64,000 bases of DNA from Pseudonocardia bannensis (GTDB lineage: Bacteria > Actinomycetota > Actinomycetes > Mycobacteriales > Pseudonocardiaceae), in the NCBI RefSeq assembly GCF_012911875.1, contig NZ_JAAXKZ010000013.1:1-64000 (forward strand), read 5' to 3'. Below the pieces are notes generated by a model. That model did no database searches and had not been told where the DNA came from. It saw only the letters and a list, made by a program, of their open reading frames with translations. The position numbers and the translations under genes are program-made. Shown here in pieces: positions 30,603 through 40,272 of the stretch; the first letter of the stretch is position 1; each line of letters begins with the position of its first letter.

Positions 30603-31573
30603 GGGCGGAGCCGGAACGGAGGCGGGCTCGAGTTGCGCATTATGGCCCTCGACATGGAAGCAATCAGGTCATCGACGGTGATCGCATCGGGTTCGCGAAC
30701 CAGTGCGAGCCCTCGGCGTGTGAGTTCGGCACCGAGCTGTTTCTGGTGATCGTCGCCGATTTCTCCCCGCGCGGACGCCCGGGGAGCCAGAATCGGGTAT
30801 CGGCCCTGCTCCAGAGCAGCGACGGCCGATCCGGTCCCGGCGTGGCTGACAACGATGTCGGCTCTGCGCAACGCTGTGGCGAAATCACCAGACGGAATGG
30901 ATGGCAGTGCCCGAATCGGCAGGTCATCGACCTCGGTGCCGGCCGTCTGCCACAGCGTCCGCACCCGACGGTCCACTGCTCGGGCCAGCGGCCCATCGGG
31001 TGTGAGAAGCGGGATAAGGTGTTCAACAAGCCGGCGGAACGGGAACCCGGTAGCGATTCCGAGCGTCACGACGACGCGCAGTTCATCGCCGGAGCTGGCG
31101 AACCGCTTAGTGGGTTGATAGCTGTCGAAGATGTTTCCGGCATACATCCAGCGCCGACCCGCCCACCCAGTGTACTGGCTGTACAGGCGAATGAGTGGAA
31201 TTCGGCCGAGAAGCCGCCCGGTGAGCGACGGCCCGACGACTCGGGTCGCGCTCTCCACGTAGTGGCAGGAGACACCTCGGGCGGCGAGATACGGCAGATA
31301 GCCGAGCGCTATGCCGGAGCCGGTCGAGATCGCTCTCGTGATCTTCCACTCGCGCCATAGGCGGTGGGCCGTCGGTACGCAGCGGAGGACCCCGCGCACA
31401 TCCCTGGGGTGGACGTCAGCAACGAAGTGAGCCGTCCGGTCACAGAGGATCGATGTACTCAGGTGATCAGCATTCGTCACCCAGAGAGCATCCCCCTCGG
31501 GGGCGATCCGCTCGGACAACTCTGCGAGTTGACGAAGGTGGCCTCCGGTCGTGGCCAGGAACAACGTGGTCAT
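30599..31573 (-). CDS. Glycosyltransferase with fused PssD- and PssE-like halves
   Basis: 324 aa. The N-terminus 'MTTLFLATTGGHLRQLAEL' resembles PssD/Alg14 (membrane-anchoring, acceptor half). The C-terminal 'ADIVVSHAGTGSAVAALEQG' followed by DDHQ resembles PssE/Alg13 (donor half, GT28). In many bacteria these are two genes; here they are one. It would add the second sugar to the lipid-linked unit after priming. It is the only clear elongating glycosyltransferase in cluster 1, pointing to a short repeat unit (inference). Confidence 0.82.
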   Translation of the reverse strand: MTTLFLATTGGHLRQLAELSERIAPEGDALWVTNADHLSTSILCDRTAHFVADVHPRDVRGVLRCVPTAHRLWREWKITRAISTGSGIALGYLPYLAARGVSCHYVESATRVVGPSLTGRLLGRIPLIRLYSQYTGWAGRRWMYAGNIFDSYQPTKRFASSGDELRVVVTLGIATGFPFRRLVEHLIPLLTPDGPLARAVDRRVRTLWQTAGTEVDDLPIRALPSIPSGDFATALRRADIVVSHAGTGSAVAALEQGRYPILAPRASARGEIGDDHQKQLGAELTRRGLALVREPDAITVDDLIASMSRAIMRNSSPPPFRLRP

Positions 31574-31585
31574 CGGCGACTCTCC

Positions 31586-33088
31586 TCACACAACGCAACT
31601 CCTCTGTGGCGCCTGCTGGACACGTCGATCACCTTCGATGACTCCTGTCGTGATGGCAATGAGGGTGAAGATCAGATCTCCTGACCCGCGCAGCAGGAGA
31701 TGGATGTCGATCAATGACAGGACCAGCACCATCCACCAGGCAACCTCTAGCGCAGAGGCACAGGCACCGGTGGCGCCCGGATGATCCGCGCTGCTTCGTA
31801 TCTGGCGATTCAGCATGATGGCGAACCACGCGAACCCGACAAACAAAGGAATTCCGCCCACCCACAACAGCTGCAGGTATCCGGCTTCGAGATACAACAG
31901 TTCACGCCAGACGTCAGGCGCCGGTAGCACCGAGTTCGGCGAGACGCCGATCAAGAATCCCCAGTCGGCGATGTGCGGCCAGTAGACACTGGCGATATTG
32001 TCCCATCTGGTGAGCCAGCTGATCGGTAGCCCGCGCTCTCCACCAAAACCCTCCAGCCGAGCGCTGACAACCGGTGCCCCCACAATGAGCAGAGGCACGG
32101 TGACCGGAATCAGACGCACAGCTCGCCGACGCAGTCCAGGGTACCGGCAGAGGATCACAACCACAGAAAGCAGCGCAGCGATCCAGGTGGAGAACTGGCC
32201 GGATGCCAGTACACCTGCCGCCAAGAAAGATCCGAGAACGATCCTCTCCCGCCGGCCGAGGATGCCTCGCACACTGCTGGCGATCACTAGAGCGAGCCCG
32301 ATGGTGATGAAGTCGCCTGTGGCGATCGCGTGGCCCAGTGTCGTGGTTCCACGGTCGGTCGTCACCGGAGAATCCTCGGGCGACCAGAATGTGTTCAAAA
32401 GGCTCACCACCGGACCGAAGCCGCGTGTCTGCAGCAGCGCTAGAACTGCGATTACGGCGGCCGTCCACATGATGATCCGGATGCACCGGAGTCGCTGCTG
32501 CTCGTTTAGCACCGTCGTTCGTACGAGCAGCAGTAGTCCGACCAGCTTGCAGATAGGCAGTACTGCCATCATGTCCGACAACTCTGGGGTTTGACCACGG
32601 AGCATCATCGACGTGATCGGCCACAGTGTAGACAGCAGGACGAATGCTGCTAGCGGTCCGTCGATGGGTCGGAACCGTAGTCGAAGCGGCTTTCCGTTGA
32701 GATAACGAAGATATCCCCCTGTCATTGCTGCGGCTATGCACAGGAGGAGCAGAGCCTCGTTCGGTCGAAATACCGGAAGGACACGATCGCGCCCGAGTCC
32801 GGCCAGGAACGGCAAGGTCACGAGGTAGACGTAGGTCCCGGCCACGGGTCGCCACGCGACGAGTGCGAAAAACCCCCCAGCGGCTACTGCCGCGACCGCC
32901 GCCCGGCCTCCGACAACGCTGGAGAGTGCTAGGACCACCACCATTCCGCCGCCGGCAGCGACAAGCACGACGGGATCCACGAAGGGTGGACTGCTCCGCG
33001 CGAGATTGGACGAGGCGGCGTGCTCAGCCGAGCTGGCGGACCCCGGCTCCGAGGTCATCGGCCCACCGGATCGGGGCGTCCGTATCAC
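31586..33088 (-). CDS. Wzy-like polysaccharide polymerase / O-antigen ligase family (cluster 1)
   Basis: A very hydrophobic protein of ~500 aa with about 11-12 helices and a large periplasmic loop near residues 320-400 ('WPHIADWGFLIGVSPNSVLP'). Start: the GTG at 33088 overlaps the flippase stop as GTGA; 33112 and 33058 are other options. Predicted to polymerise flipped repeat units in the Wzx/Wzy pathway. It follows the flippase gene directly. Confidence 0.8.
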   Translation of the reverse strand: MIRTPRSGGPMTSEPGSASSAEHAASSNLARSSPPFVDPVVLVAAGGGMVVVLALSSVVGGRAAVAAVAAGGFFALVAWRPVAGTYVYLVTLPFLAGLGRDRVLPVFRPNEALLLLCIAAAMTGGYLRYLNGKPLRLRFRPIDGPLAAFVLLSTLWPITSMMLRGQTPELSDMMAVLPICKLVGLLLLVRTTVLNEQQRLRCIRIIMWTAAVIAVLALLQTRGFGPVVSLLNTFWSPEDSPVTTDRGTTTLGHAIATGDFITIGLALVIASSVRGILGRRERIVLGSFLAAGVLASGQFSTWIAALLSVVVILCRYPGLRRRAVRLIPVTVPLLIVGAPVVSARLEGFGGERGLPISWLTRWDNIASVYWPHIADWGFLIGVSPNSVLPAPDVWRELLYLEAGYLQLLWVGGIPLFVGFAWFAIMLNRQIRSSADHPGATGACASALEVAWWMVLVLSLIDIHLLLRGSGDLIFTLIAITTGVIEGDRRVQQAPQRSCVV

Positions 33089-34692
33089 GGCGTCGCTCCG
33101 ATCCGCCGCCACAGCGCTCTGATCGTCAGAACGAAGGTTGTCAGTCCGATCGTTGCTGCCACCACGACGATCACCAGTTCACCTACGCGGCCGGAGGTCG
33201 TGTGATCGACGACCGACCGCCCGAGGACAACCGCGGGGAGCATCGCGATGGTCGCCACGAACGCCGCGCCCAGCTGTCGGTGGTCGGCGATCGCGTCGGG
33301 CCGGAGTCTGTTGCGGAGCATCACGAGGACCACGCCTGTCGCGACAGCGTCGGCTGCAAGCACGGCGAGGCAGATGCCGACCAGGCGTGGAGCCCCCGTG
33401 GGGAGGAGCAGCGCGCAGCTTCCGACGACAGCAGTCGTCACGACCGAGACCACACTCGCCTGCTGGGGCCCGCGGAGATCGAGCCGAGCGAACAGCGCTT
33501 GCCGGCCGACCTCCTGTACCCCCGCAGCGAGCTGCGATACGCCGAGGACCATGATGCAGGCCACAAGGGACGTGGTCAGTGCGGTGGAGCGCAGCTCGCC
33601 GTTGGCGAGGATGTTCGCGATCGACTCCGCGAAGACGACCAGCATGCACAGCGGTGGCAGGCTCGCAATCGCGACATAGGTCAGGGCGCGCCGCCAGGAC
33701 GAGGCAAATCCCGCTGCATCGCCGTGCTCGGCAGCGGATGCAAGCCCGGGGAGCACAGCGGCCGATACCGCCCTCGCTCCCAACGCGGTCGGCAGCTGGT
33801 AGATCGCCCATGAGATCTGCAGCACGAGCACGCCACCCGGCACCGTTGCGGCCAGCAGGACCAGCATGAAGTAGCTCGCGCAGGGGAACGCCGTGACGCC
33901 TACCGACCGACGGAGCCGAGCTGCCACCTCTGCCGCATGAGGGTCGGCGCTCCAGCCCCGCATGGGTCGCACAGGCAACCCGGCTGCAGCGGCGCCGGCC
34001 AGCTGGGCCGCCGCGTGCAGGCCGACGGCGATCGTGCTGCCGAGCCCGAGGGTGACGACGAGACCCAGCGGGACTTCATCCACCTCGGGTCCCGGACGGA
34101 ACAACAGCGCAGCGACGATCATCGTGGCTATCAGGCCGATGTTCTCCAGAGCGGGGGCGGCAGCCGCCAGTGCGAATCGGTGCCGCGCCTGCTGCACCGC
34201 AGCGCCGATCGCAGCCAGCGTATACAGCACAACCTGGGCAGCGACGGAGATCAGCATTATCAGGCAGAGCAAGTAGGCGCGGGAACGATCAGTGTCGACT
34301 CCCAGCGTCATGGCCCACGCCAACCCGGGTGATGCCACGACGAGCAGGGCCGCCAAGGCAGCGGAGACGCCAAGCAGATATCCGGTGACCTTGCCCATGG
34401 TCCCGGCCGCGCCGGCCACTCCGCGATCGGAGACAGCCCGGACCAGTGCCGGCACGAGCACCATGGCCACGGCAGATCCGCCCAGGGCACTGAAGATCAA
34501 GGTCGGAGTGACGTTGGTCGAGGCGAAGACGTTCGCGAAGTACGTCGGGCCCAGGACAGCGCCGATCACCACCACACGCGCCAGGCCCGTGGTCCGGCTC
34601 ACAAGAGTCCATGCGGCGACCGAAGCGGAGTTACGCGCTGGCCCGCGCTCGCGCCCGACCGGAAGGCTCGACCGGCGCATCGGCTTCAGCAT
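33085..34692 (-). CDS. MurJ/MviN-type lipid-linked oligosaccharide flippase
   Basis: 535 aa with about 14 membrane helices and the MurJ hallmarks 'SRTTGLARVVVIGAVLGPTY' near the N-terminus and a central 'QLPTALGARAVSAAVLPGLA' segment. In this setting it probably moves the undecaprenyl-linked repeat unit across the membrane (Wzx role) rather than lipid II. The ATG at 34692 overlaps the Wzz-like gene by 7 nt; ATG at 34680 is an alternative. Confidence 0.88.
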   Translation of the reverse strand: MLKPMRRSSLPVGRERGPARNSASVAAWTLVSRTTGLARVVVIGAVLGPTYFANVFASTNVTPTLIFSALGGSAVAMVLVPALVRAVSDRGVAGAAGTMGKVTGYLLGVSAALAALLVVASPGLAWAMTLGVDTDRSRAYLLCLIMLISVAAQVVLYTLAAIGAAVQQARHRFALAAAAPALENIGLIATMIVAALLFRPGPEVDEVPLGLVVTLGLGSTIAVGLHAAAQLAGAAAAGLPVRPMRGWSADPHAAEVAARLRRSVGVTAFPCASYFMLVLLAATVPGGVLVLQISWAIYQLPTALGARAVSAAVLPGLASAAEHGDAAGFASSWRRALTYVAIASLPPLCMLVVFAESIANILANGELRSTALTTSLVACIMVLGVSQLAAGVQEVGRQALFARLDLRGPQQASVVSVVTTAVVGSCALLLPTGAPRLVGICLAVLAADAVATGVVLVMLRNRLRPDAIADHRQLGAAFVATIAMLPAVVLGRSVVDHTTSGRVGELVIVVVAATIGLTTFVLTIRALWRRIGATP

Positions 34693-35558
34693 CGCGTCCA
34701 GCGCCGAGCGAGCAGTGCGATGACCGCAGTGGCGACGAGCATCGCCGTGAGCCCCCCGGTTGCACCAGCGAAGGCCGGTCGCGGGCTCACCGGTTCGTCG
34801 AGCGCGTACGCGGGCACAACGGTCCTCGCCCGGGTCGCGTCGAACGTGTTCATGCGGACGTTGTCGATCTGGCTGAGAACCGCGGCTTCCCGCTCGGCGA
34901 GGGACAGAAGCTCCTCGGGCCGAGCAGTTCGCTGTCGTTCACGGACGTCGGCGAGCTGCACATTGAGGAAGTCGAGTGCGGGCTTGTTCTCCAGAGGGGT
35001 CGAGTTGTCGAGGTACTTGTCGCGGATCGCCTCGACGAGGCGTAAAGCTGTATCCGGGGACGGATCGACCACTTGGACCTCGATGATCTTGCTGCTCTCG
35101 ACGACCCTGGCGTTGACACGTGCGGCGAGGTCGTTCACAGGGAGCCCGAAGGCCGTGGCAACCGGTCCCAGCACGCTGCGGCCCTCTATCAGCAGGACCT
35201 GGGTGGTCAGGGTCCGGTCCTCGCGGAGGTACTCGGTCGGCTCGGCGGTGGTGATCGTGTAGAGGAGTTCGGTTCGGGCCAAGTACTCCTTCGGCAGCAG
35301 CAGCGCCACGCCGTAGCTCCCCGAGGCGCCCACCATTATCAGCACCAACCCGATCACGGTGAGTTTCATGATCTCGCGGGCCGTCAACGATCTCCGCGGC
35401 GGAGAGCCCGAACCTGCGTTGGTGTCCTGCTGAACGGGACTCGCATCGGAAAAGTCCTCGGTCCGTACGGGCGTGACGCCCGCGGAACCGTTGCACCGTT
35501 CAGATCCTGGCTGCCTCTCCATCGGCGGCGGAACTGCCGTACCGCTCTTGTCGATCAT
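34686..35558 (-). CDS. Wzz-like chain-length/co-polymerase protein
   Basis: 290 aa, Wzz fold: cytoplasmic ~60-residue Ser/Thr/Pro tail, first helix (about 65-88), a periplasmic domain with a coiled-coil 'RQRTARPEELLSLAEREAAV', and a C-terminal helix (about 262-285) ending in RRWTRC. No kinase domain is attached. It probably sets chain length in cluster 1. The ATG overlaps the aminotransferase stop by ATGA. Confidence 0.78.
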   Translation of the reverse strand: MIDKSGTAVPPPMERQPGSERCNGSAGVTPVRTEDFSDASPVQQDTNAGSGSPPRRSLTAREIMKLTVIGLVLIMVGASGSYGVALLLPKEYLARTELLYTITTAEPTEYLREDRTLTTQVLLIEGRSVLGPVATAFGLPVNDLAARVNARVVESSKIIEVQVVDPSPDTALRLVEAIRDKYLDNSTPLENKPALDFLNVQLADVRERQRTARPEELLSLAEREAAVLSQIDNVRMNTFDATRARTVVPAYALDEPVSPRPAFAGATGGLTAMLVATAVIALLARRWTRC

Positions 35559-36661
35559 TGCAACGTACCCTTCACAACATTGCAGACCCGCTCCACTTCA
35601 CGCTCGGCCAGAGTCGGGAACATCGGCAACGAGAGAATCCTCGGCGCTGCCTTCTCGACCTCCGGAAGGTGCTCGGCGAATTCCGCGAATGCAGGCTGGC
35701 GGTGGCACGGGATCGGGTAGTGAACGCCCCACCCGATCTTCGCTGCCGACAGGACCGCCGTCGTTCGGGCACGGTCCGGAACCTGAACGACTGCGAGGTG
35801 ATGAACTGGTTCCGACTCAGGATCCACCGCGACCGGAATGCAGTCTTCTGGCAGGTTTGCCCGGTAGTGGGCCATGACACCATTGCGGCTCGCGTTGGCC
35901 CGATCGAGTTCGGGGAGCTTCGCGGTGAGCACGGCCGCCTGTATGGAGTCCAGCCGGCTGTTCCGACCCCGATCATGGTGGCGGTGGCGATCGTCGACGG
36001 ACCGACCATGGTCGGCGAAACGGCGGACGCGGGCGGCGAGTTGCCGGTCGCTCGTCACGACAGCACCACCATCCCCGAAGGCACCAAGGTTCTTTCCCGG
36101 GTAGAAGCTGAATGCAGCTGCATTACCGACGCTGCCTGCTCGGCGCCCGCCGAAGCGAGCACCGTGTGCCTGGGCTGCGTCCTCCAACAAGGCCAGCCCG
36201 AACCGCTCGGTAATCGAACGCAGCCGAGCTACATCCGCCATCTGACCGAACAGGTGAACTGCAATCACCGCAGCCGTCGAGCTGTTGACCGCATCAGCGA
36301 CCGCCGCTGGGTCGATCAACAGGGTGTCCGGCAGCACATCGACGAATCGCGGCCGCGCGCCGACCGCGCACACCGCCTCTGCGGTTGCGACGAACGTATT
36401 GGCCGGCAGGATCACCTCGTCGCCTCGGCCGATGCCGAGACCTGCCAAGATCAGCTCGATGGCATCTGTTCCATTGCCGACCCCGACACAGACCTCGGCT
36501 TCGCAGTAGGCAGCAAACTCCTGCTCGAACTCCTCCACCTCCGGTCCCCCCACGAACCGTCCGTGATCAAGGATCGTCTTGAATGCGAGCTCGACACCGA
36601 ACCGGTACTCCGCGTTGACGGCCTGCAGGTCGAGGAAGGGAATCGCCGGTCCGGGGTTCAC
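35555..36661 (-). CDS. DegT/DnrJ/EryC1 sugar aminotransferase
   Basis: 368 aa from the GTG at 36661 (GTGA overlap with the dehydrogenase stop). PLP-enzyme motifs: 'GVGNGTDAIELILAGLGIGR', 'LPANTFVATAEAVCAVGARP', 'LLEDAAQAHGARFGGR', and the lysine in FYPGKNLGAFGDGG. Transfers an amino group to a keto-sugar nucleotide. Coupled to the Gfo/Idh dehydrogenase, it suggests a 3-amino sugar, as in Wlb/Wbp-type pathways (inference). Confidence 0.92.
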   Translation of the reverse strand: MNPGPAIPFLDLQAVNAEYRFGVELAFKTILDHGRFVGGPEVEEFEQEFAAYCEAEVCVGVGNGTDAIELILAGLGIGRGDEVILPANTFVATAEAVCAVGARPRFVDVLPDTLLIDPAAVADAVNSSTAAVIAVHLFGQMADVARLRSITERFGLALLEDAAQAHGARFGGRRAGSVGNAAAFSFYPGKNLGAFGDGGAVVTSDRQLAARVRRFADHGRSVDDRHRHHDRGRNSRLDSIQAAVLTAKLPELDRANASRNGVMAHYRANLPEDCIPVAVDPESEPVHHLAVVQVPDRARTTAVLSAAKIGWGVHYPIPCHRQPAFAEFAEHLPEVEKAAPRILSLPMFPTLAEREVERVCNVVKGTLQ

Positions 36662-37734
36662 AGCGCGACCGGACCGGTCAGACGGGGCTCCAACACGACC
36701 GGCTCCCGGCATCCGAGAACGGGCGTAAGCTGTCCGGTGGCCAGGGCGACGTCGGTAGCTGCCAGTACCCGTACCACATCGGCCCCTCGCTCACCGGGAG
36801 TGTTCGGTGGCTGGCCGGTTCGGACACACTCGACGAAGTGACTGTCCTGTGTGAACAGCGGCTCACTGAACGGGATGTACGGGGAAAGTATGTCACCGCT
36901 GCGGTACGTCACCGGCATCGCATGATTCGCGCTCGTGTCACTCAGGTCGGTGGGGTCGACCCCCACGTCGTATACCCGAATTCGCTCGTTGTCCGACATG
37001 TCATCGTATGTCGCCATCTTGCGTTCACCGACGACCGTGACCCGGCGTACCTTCTGTGGACTCAGCCAGCTCACCCGGACAAATGCATCTATGCCGCTCC
37101 GATCGAACCGCAATCGGACATAAGCAACATCAGCATGTGGCCCGTTGCCGACATGCCGCTCGGCCCACGCCGCCGCGCTCCTCGGCATCTCATCGAGCAG
37201 GTACGAAATGATCGAGATGTCGTGAGGAGCGAGGTCCCAGATGACGTTGACGTCACTTTGGTAGAGTCCGAGGCTCAGCCGCGCCGAGTCGATGTACAGG
37301 ACCCGGCCGAGCATGCCGGACGATACGATCTCTTTGAGCCGTCGTACCGCGGCGTTGTACTCGAAGGTGTGCCCCACCATGAGATGGACATGGTTGGCGG
37401 ACGCGGTCTCCACCATGAGCTCGGCGTCGGCGACGGTCGTGGCCAGCGGCTTCTCGACCAGGACGGGCTTCCCGGCGTTCAGTGCGGACAGTGCGATGGC
37501 AGCGTGACTCGTCGGCGGCGTCGCCACGACCACCGCGTCCACATCGTCCAGGACGGCTTCCAGCCGGTCGGCTGTCCGAACGGAGGGGTAGTTGGCTCGA
37601 GCCTCGGCGGTGCGATTGAAGACCCCATCAATAACGATCACCTCGACACCGGGCAGGCTGGCAAGCACGCGCACGTGCTTGCTACCCCAGTAGCCGTAAC
37701 CGACTACTGCAATCCGCGTCGCTAGCTGGAGCAT
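36658..37734 (-). CDS. Gfo/Idh/MocA-family sugar-nucleotide dehydrogenase
   Basis: 358 aa. The Rossmann start 'ATRIAVVGYGYWGSKHVRVL' has GxGxxG, followed by the EKP motif in PVLVEKPLA, then a C-terminal alpha/beta substrate domain. 'WDLAPHDISIISYLL' is typical of WlbA-like enzymes. It would oxidise a sugar nucleotide at C3 to give the substrate for the aminotransferase, with UDP-hexuronate as a natural candidate since ugd is present. First gene of the minus-strand operon that runs to 29562. Confidence 0.88.
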   Translation of the reverse strand: MLQLATRIAVVGYGYWGSKHVRVLASLPGVEVIVIDGVFNRTAEARANYPSVRTADRLEAVLDDVDAVVVATPPTSHAAIALSALNAGKPVLVEKPLATTVADAELMVETASANHVHLMVGHTFEYNAAVRRLKEIVSSGMLGRVLYIDSARLSLGLYQSDVNVIWDLAPHDISIISYLLDEMPRSAAAWAERHVGNGPHADVAYVRLRFDRSGIDAFVRVSWLSPQKVRRVTVVGERKMATYDDMSDNERIRVYDVGVDPTDLSDTSANHAMPVTYRSGDILSPYIPFSEPLFTQDSHFVECVRTGQPPNTPGERGADVVRVLAATDVALATGQLTPVLGCREPVVLEPRLTGPVAL

Positions 37735-38031
37735 TACGTCCTACCTCCGATTTGAGTCTCGATCAAAATGATCAGAGGAGACCTCCTGCGGAACGTACTC
37801 GCGCACTCTGGTGTCGACGTTACGGCGTATTTCGCACGATCCCGGAGCCACCGACGGGATCGCCCGACACCGTGATCGGCGAACGTAACGGATGGTCGGC
37901 CAGGTTCGAGTCAAAGGTCAGCTGAGGTCATTCCCGGTGGAACCGACCAGGAAAGCCCAGGCTCGATCATGACGACAGCTACACGATCGGCAGCGTCACG
38001 GCTCTGATCGGACGGCGGCGAGGAGCCCTTG
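37735..38031. promoter_or_regulatory. Divergent promoter region of cluster 1
   Basis: 297 nt between the dehydrogenase (minus) and priming transferase (plus) start codons, with lower GC near 37740-37790 (including AGGAGACCTCCT, a short inverted repeat). Both cluster 1 operons probably start here. No site could be assigned exactly. Confidence 0.5.
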
Positions 38032-38694
38032 ATGCCGAACCTCCAGTCACTTCGGACAGAGCGATCTCAGCGGGCGTGGGAGGCGCCGGCACGGTACGTG
38101 GCCGACCTCCTCATCGTGGTGACTGGTGTCCTCGTCGCGTTCCCGATCTTGCTGCTGATCGTCGTTCTGATTCGATTGGACAGTCCTGGCCCGGTCCTTT
38201 TTCGTCAGGAGCGAGTAGGCCGGAACAAGTCACTGTTCACGCTGTACAAGTTCCGCACGATGTACGTCGGCGAAGACGACCACGCCCACCGGGAGCTGAT
38301 CACCAGGGAGCTGCAGGGCAAGGTCACCGTGATCGATGGCAGCAGCAAGTTGCATGCCGACCCTCGGGTGACCCGGATCGGGCGGTTCCTGCGCCGGACA
38401 AGCCTTGACGAGCTGCCACAGATCATCAACATCTTGCGCGGTGAAATGGCTTTGGTTGGCCCTCGTCCGTGCCTTCCCTGGGAGGCCCGGATGTTCCCGT
38501 CCGAGTTCGACGATCGATTCTCGGTCAAGCCCGGAATCACCGGTCTCTGGCAGATAAGTGGCCGGAGCCGACTAGGAACCCTTGACATGTTGGATCTGGA
38601 CGTTGCATATGTCAAGGCGCGGGGTTTCTGGAGAGACCTGGTCATCATCATTCTGACCATCCCCTGCTTTTTCCACGGGGACGGTGCGAAGTGA
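38032..38694 (+). CDS. Undecaprenyl-phosphate sugar-phosphate transferase (short form)
   Basis: 220 aa from the ATG at 38032 with GAGGAG upstream. Single membrane helix (about 24-46) then the conserved catalytic domain of the WbaP/PglC family: 'SPGPVLFRQERVGRN', 'KFRTMYVGEDD', 'TSLDELPQIINILRGEMALV' followed by GPRP, and 'PGITGLWQISGRS'. Starts the lipid-linked repeat unit. It is half the size of the second priming enzyme at 59996, lacking the N-terminal domain. Confidence 0.93.
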   Translation: MPNLQSLRTERSQRAWEAPARYVADLLIVVTGVLVAFPILLLIVVLIRLDSPGPVLFRQERVGRNKSLFTLYKFRTMYVGEDDHAHRELITRELQGKVTVIDGSSKLHADPRVTRIGRFLRRTSLDELPQIINILRGEMALVGPRPCLPWEARMFPSEFDDRFSVKPGITGLWQISGRSRLGTLDMLDLDVAYVKARGFWRDLVIIILTIPCFFHGDGAK

Positions 38695-39141
38695 GAAGGC
38701 AGACGACCTCTCGGGGGGCCGGGCCCTCGACCCGATCACGGAATCTCTGGCCCGGTGGCCTGACACGCACGAGAGCTCGAGGCATGCCGTTGACGTCAGG
38801 CTCGGGCCCTCACCGGGCGAGACTCGGTGTGACACGACCTGTGGGAGCACACGCGGCCGACGATGCAGACACCGCTTCCGCGCGATCAGCAACGGTCGCG
38901 GTGAATCGGAACATGATGATCAAGTTCGTCGCGATACAGAAGGACAGTTTCGACCTCGACTCCTGATAAGACGAGGACGTATACGGTCAAGGAACCGCTC
39001 GCTGCCTCTTCCAGAATGCCGTCGGATGATCTAGGGGAACATTACGGTGCTCAAGCAAGACAGTAAGCAACGTATGACTCGCTCCACCTCTTTCGATCCA
39101 ACGCGCACGCACGTGCCCATCACCGCCGTCCCGTTCTCGAT
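38695..39141. other. 450-nt gap with doubtful small ORF
   Basis: A GTG-started frame of 91 codons (38691-38966) overlaps the priming transferase stop by GTGA, but its translation is Arg/Ser/Gly rich without a recognisable fold. I do not call it. No terminator seen; the ATP-grasp gene follows without a clear ribosome site. Confidence 0.45.
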
Positions 39142-40272
39142 ATGAGTCAGACTGCACACTTTGCGGCGCACATCGAGCTCGCGACCGGACTGTTTCGCGA
39201 TCTGCTGTCCTCCGAGCGCCGCGCAGCCCGGGCGCTGTACACGGCCTTCTACCGCGAGCTGTGGATATCGGCGGCGACCGACGTGGGGGCAACGGTCAGC
39301 GAGTTGTCCGACGGCACCCTGGAGATCGGCCTCGGCACTGGACGGGTGCGGGTACGGAACACCCACTGCTCGATCGACGGCCGCGAGGTGATCGACCGTT
39401 CCCGGAACAAGGCTCTGGTCTGTCGCATGCTCACGAAAGCGGGATTGCCTGTGCCCGCTCACAAGGTGTTCTCGCTCGCCACGCTCGGAGCCGCACAGGG
39501 GTTCCTCGCCGCCGCGCAGAGTCCGTGCGTGGTCAAGCCCGCCCGGGACACCGGGGCCGGCCAAGGCGTCACGACCGGTGTACGGATGCCTGTCGATCTG
39601 CAACGGGCCGCCGTCGCGGCAGCGGCAGCAGGAGCCCGGGGGGGCCGGAAGGGGCGCTCCGGGGCACTGGCATCCCGCCTCGTCGGGATGCTGCGGAGCC
39701 TCAGCACCGTGCCGCTGCTCGTCGAACACCAAGTGTCCGGAGCCAACTACCGCCTGCTCTACCTCGATGGAATGCTCCTCGACGCGATCCGACGCGATCC
39801 GCCGACCGTGACCGGGGACGGGCGCAGCTCGGTGAAGGCGTTGATCGATCGGGTCAACTCCGAGCGGCTGCGGTCGGGCGGCCTGCATGGTCAGCGGCTC
39901 ATCACGCGTGACCTTGACCTGGCGCGGACGCTGGCCGCCCAGGGGCTGCATGAGACGACGGTGCCAGCCGCCGGGCTCGTGGTCAGGCTCAAGACCACAA
40001 TCAACGAGAACTCCCCAGACCGGAACCACCCCGCCCGTCACGAGCTGTGCGAGGAGATCATCGAGGACGGCCGCAGAGCAGCTGCGCTGGTGGGCGCTCG
40101 GCTTGCCGGGGTAGACATCCTCACCCTCGATCCCAGTGTGCCGCTGGCCAAGTCCGGTGGCTGCCTACTGGAGGTCAACACGACCCCGGGGCTCGCCATG
40201 CATCACCACAGCCACCCCGGCCAGGTAGCACCTGCGATCGCGCTGCTGCGGCAGCTCGCCACCCGGTCATGA
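39142..40272 (+). CDS. Cyanophycin-synthetase-like ATP-grasp ligase
   Basis: 376 aa. ATP-grasp features: 'VVKPARDTGAGQGVTTGV', then 'VEHQVSGANYRLLYLDGMLL' followed by DAIRRDPPTV, a late 'RLKTTINENSPDRNHP' stretch, and 'GCLLEVNTTPGLAMHHH'. The 'AVxR.pP.VtGDGr' pattern and 'LL.aN..P' are as in the ligase core of cyanophycin synthetases, but there is no Mur-ligase half. It forms an amide or carboxylate-phosphate-derived bond with ATP. Its TGA overlaps the ATG of the next ATP-grasp gene, so both act together. Confidence 0.82.
   Translation: MSQTAHFAAHIELATGLFRDLLSSERRAARALYTAFYRELWISAATDVGATVSELSDGTLEIGLGTGRVRVRNTHCSIDGREVIDRSRNKALVCRMLTKAGLPVPAHKVFSLATLGAAQGFLAAAQSPCVVKPARDTGAGQGVTTGVRMPVDLQRAAVAAAAAGARGGRKGRSGALASRLVGMLRSLSTVPLLVEHQVSGANYRLLYLDGMLLDAIRRDPPTVTGDGRSSVKALIDRVNSERLRSGGLHGQRLITRDLDLARTLAAQGLHETTVPAAGLVVRLKTTINENSPDRNHPARHELCEEIIEDGRRAAALVGARLAGVDILTLDPSVPLAKSGGCLLEVNTTPGLAMHHHSHPGQVAPAIALLRQLATRS

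Noticed and set aside
38691-38966. 91-codon frame coupled to the priming transferase by GTGA
   Set aside because: Composition is unlike a real protein and nothing resembles it; overlap could be chance.
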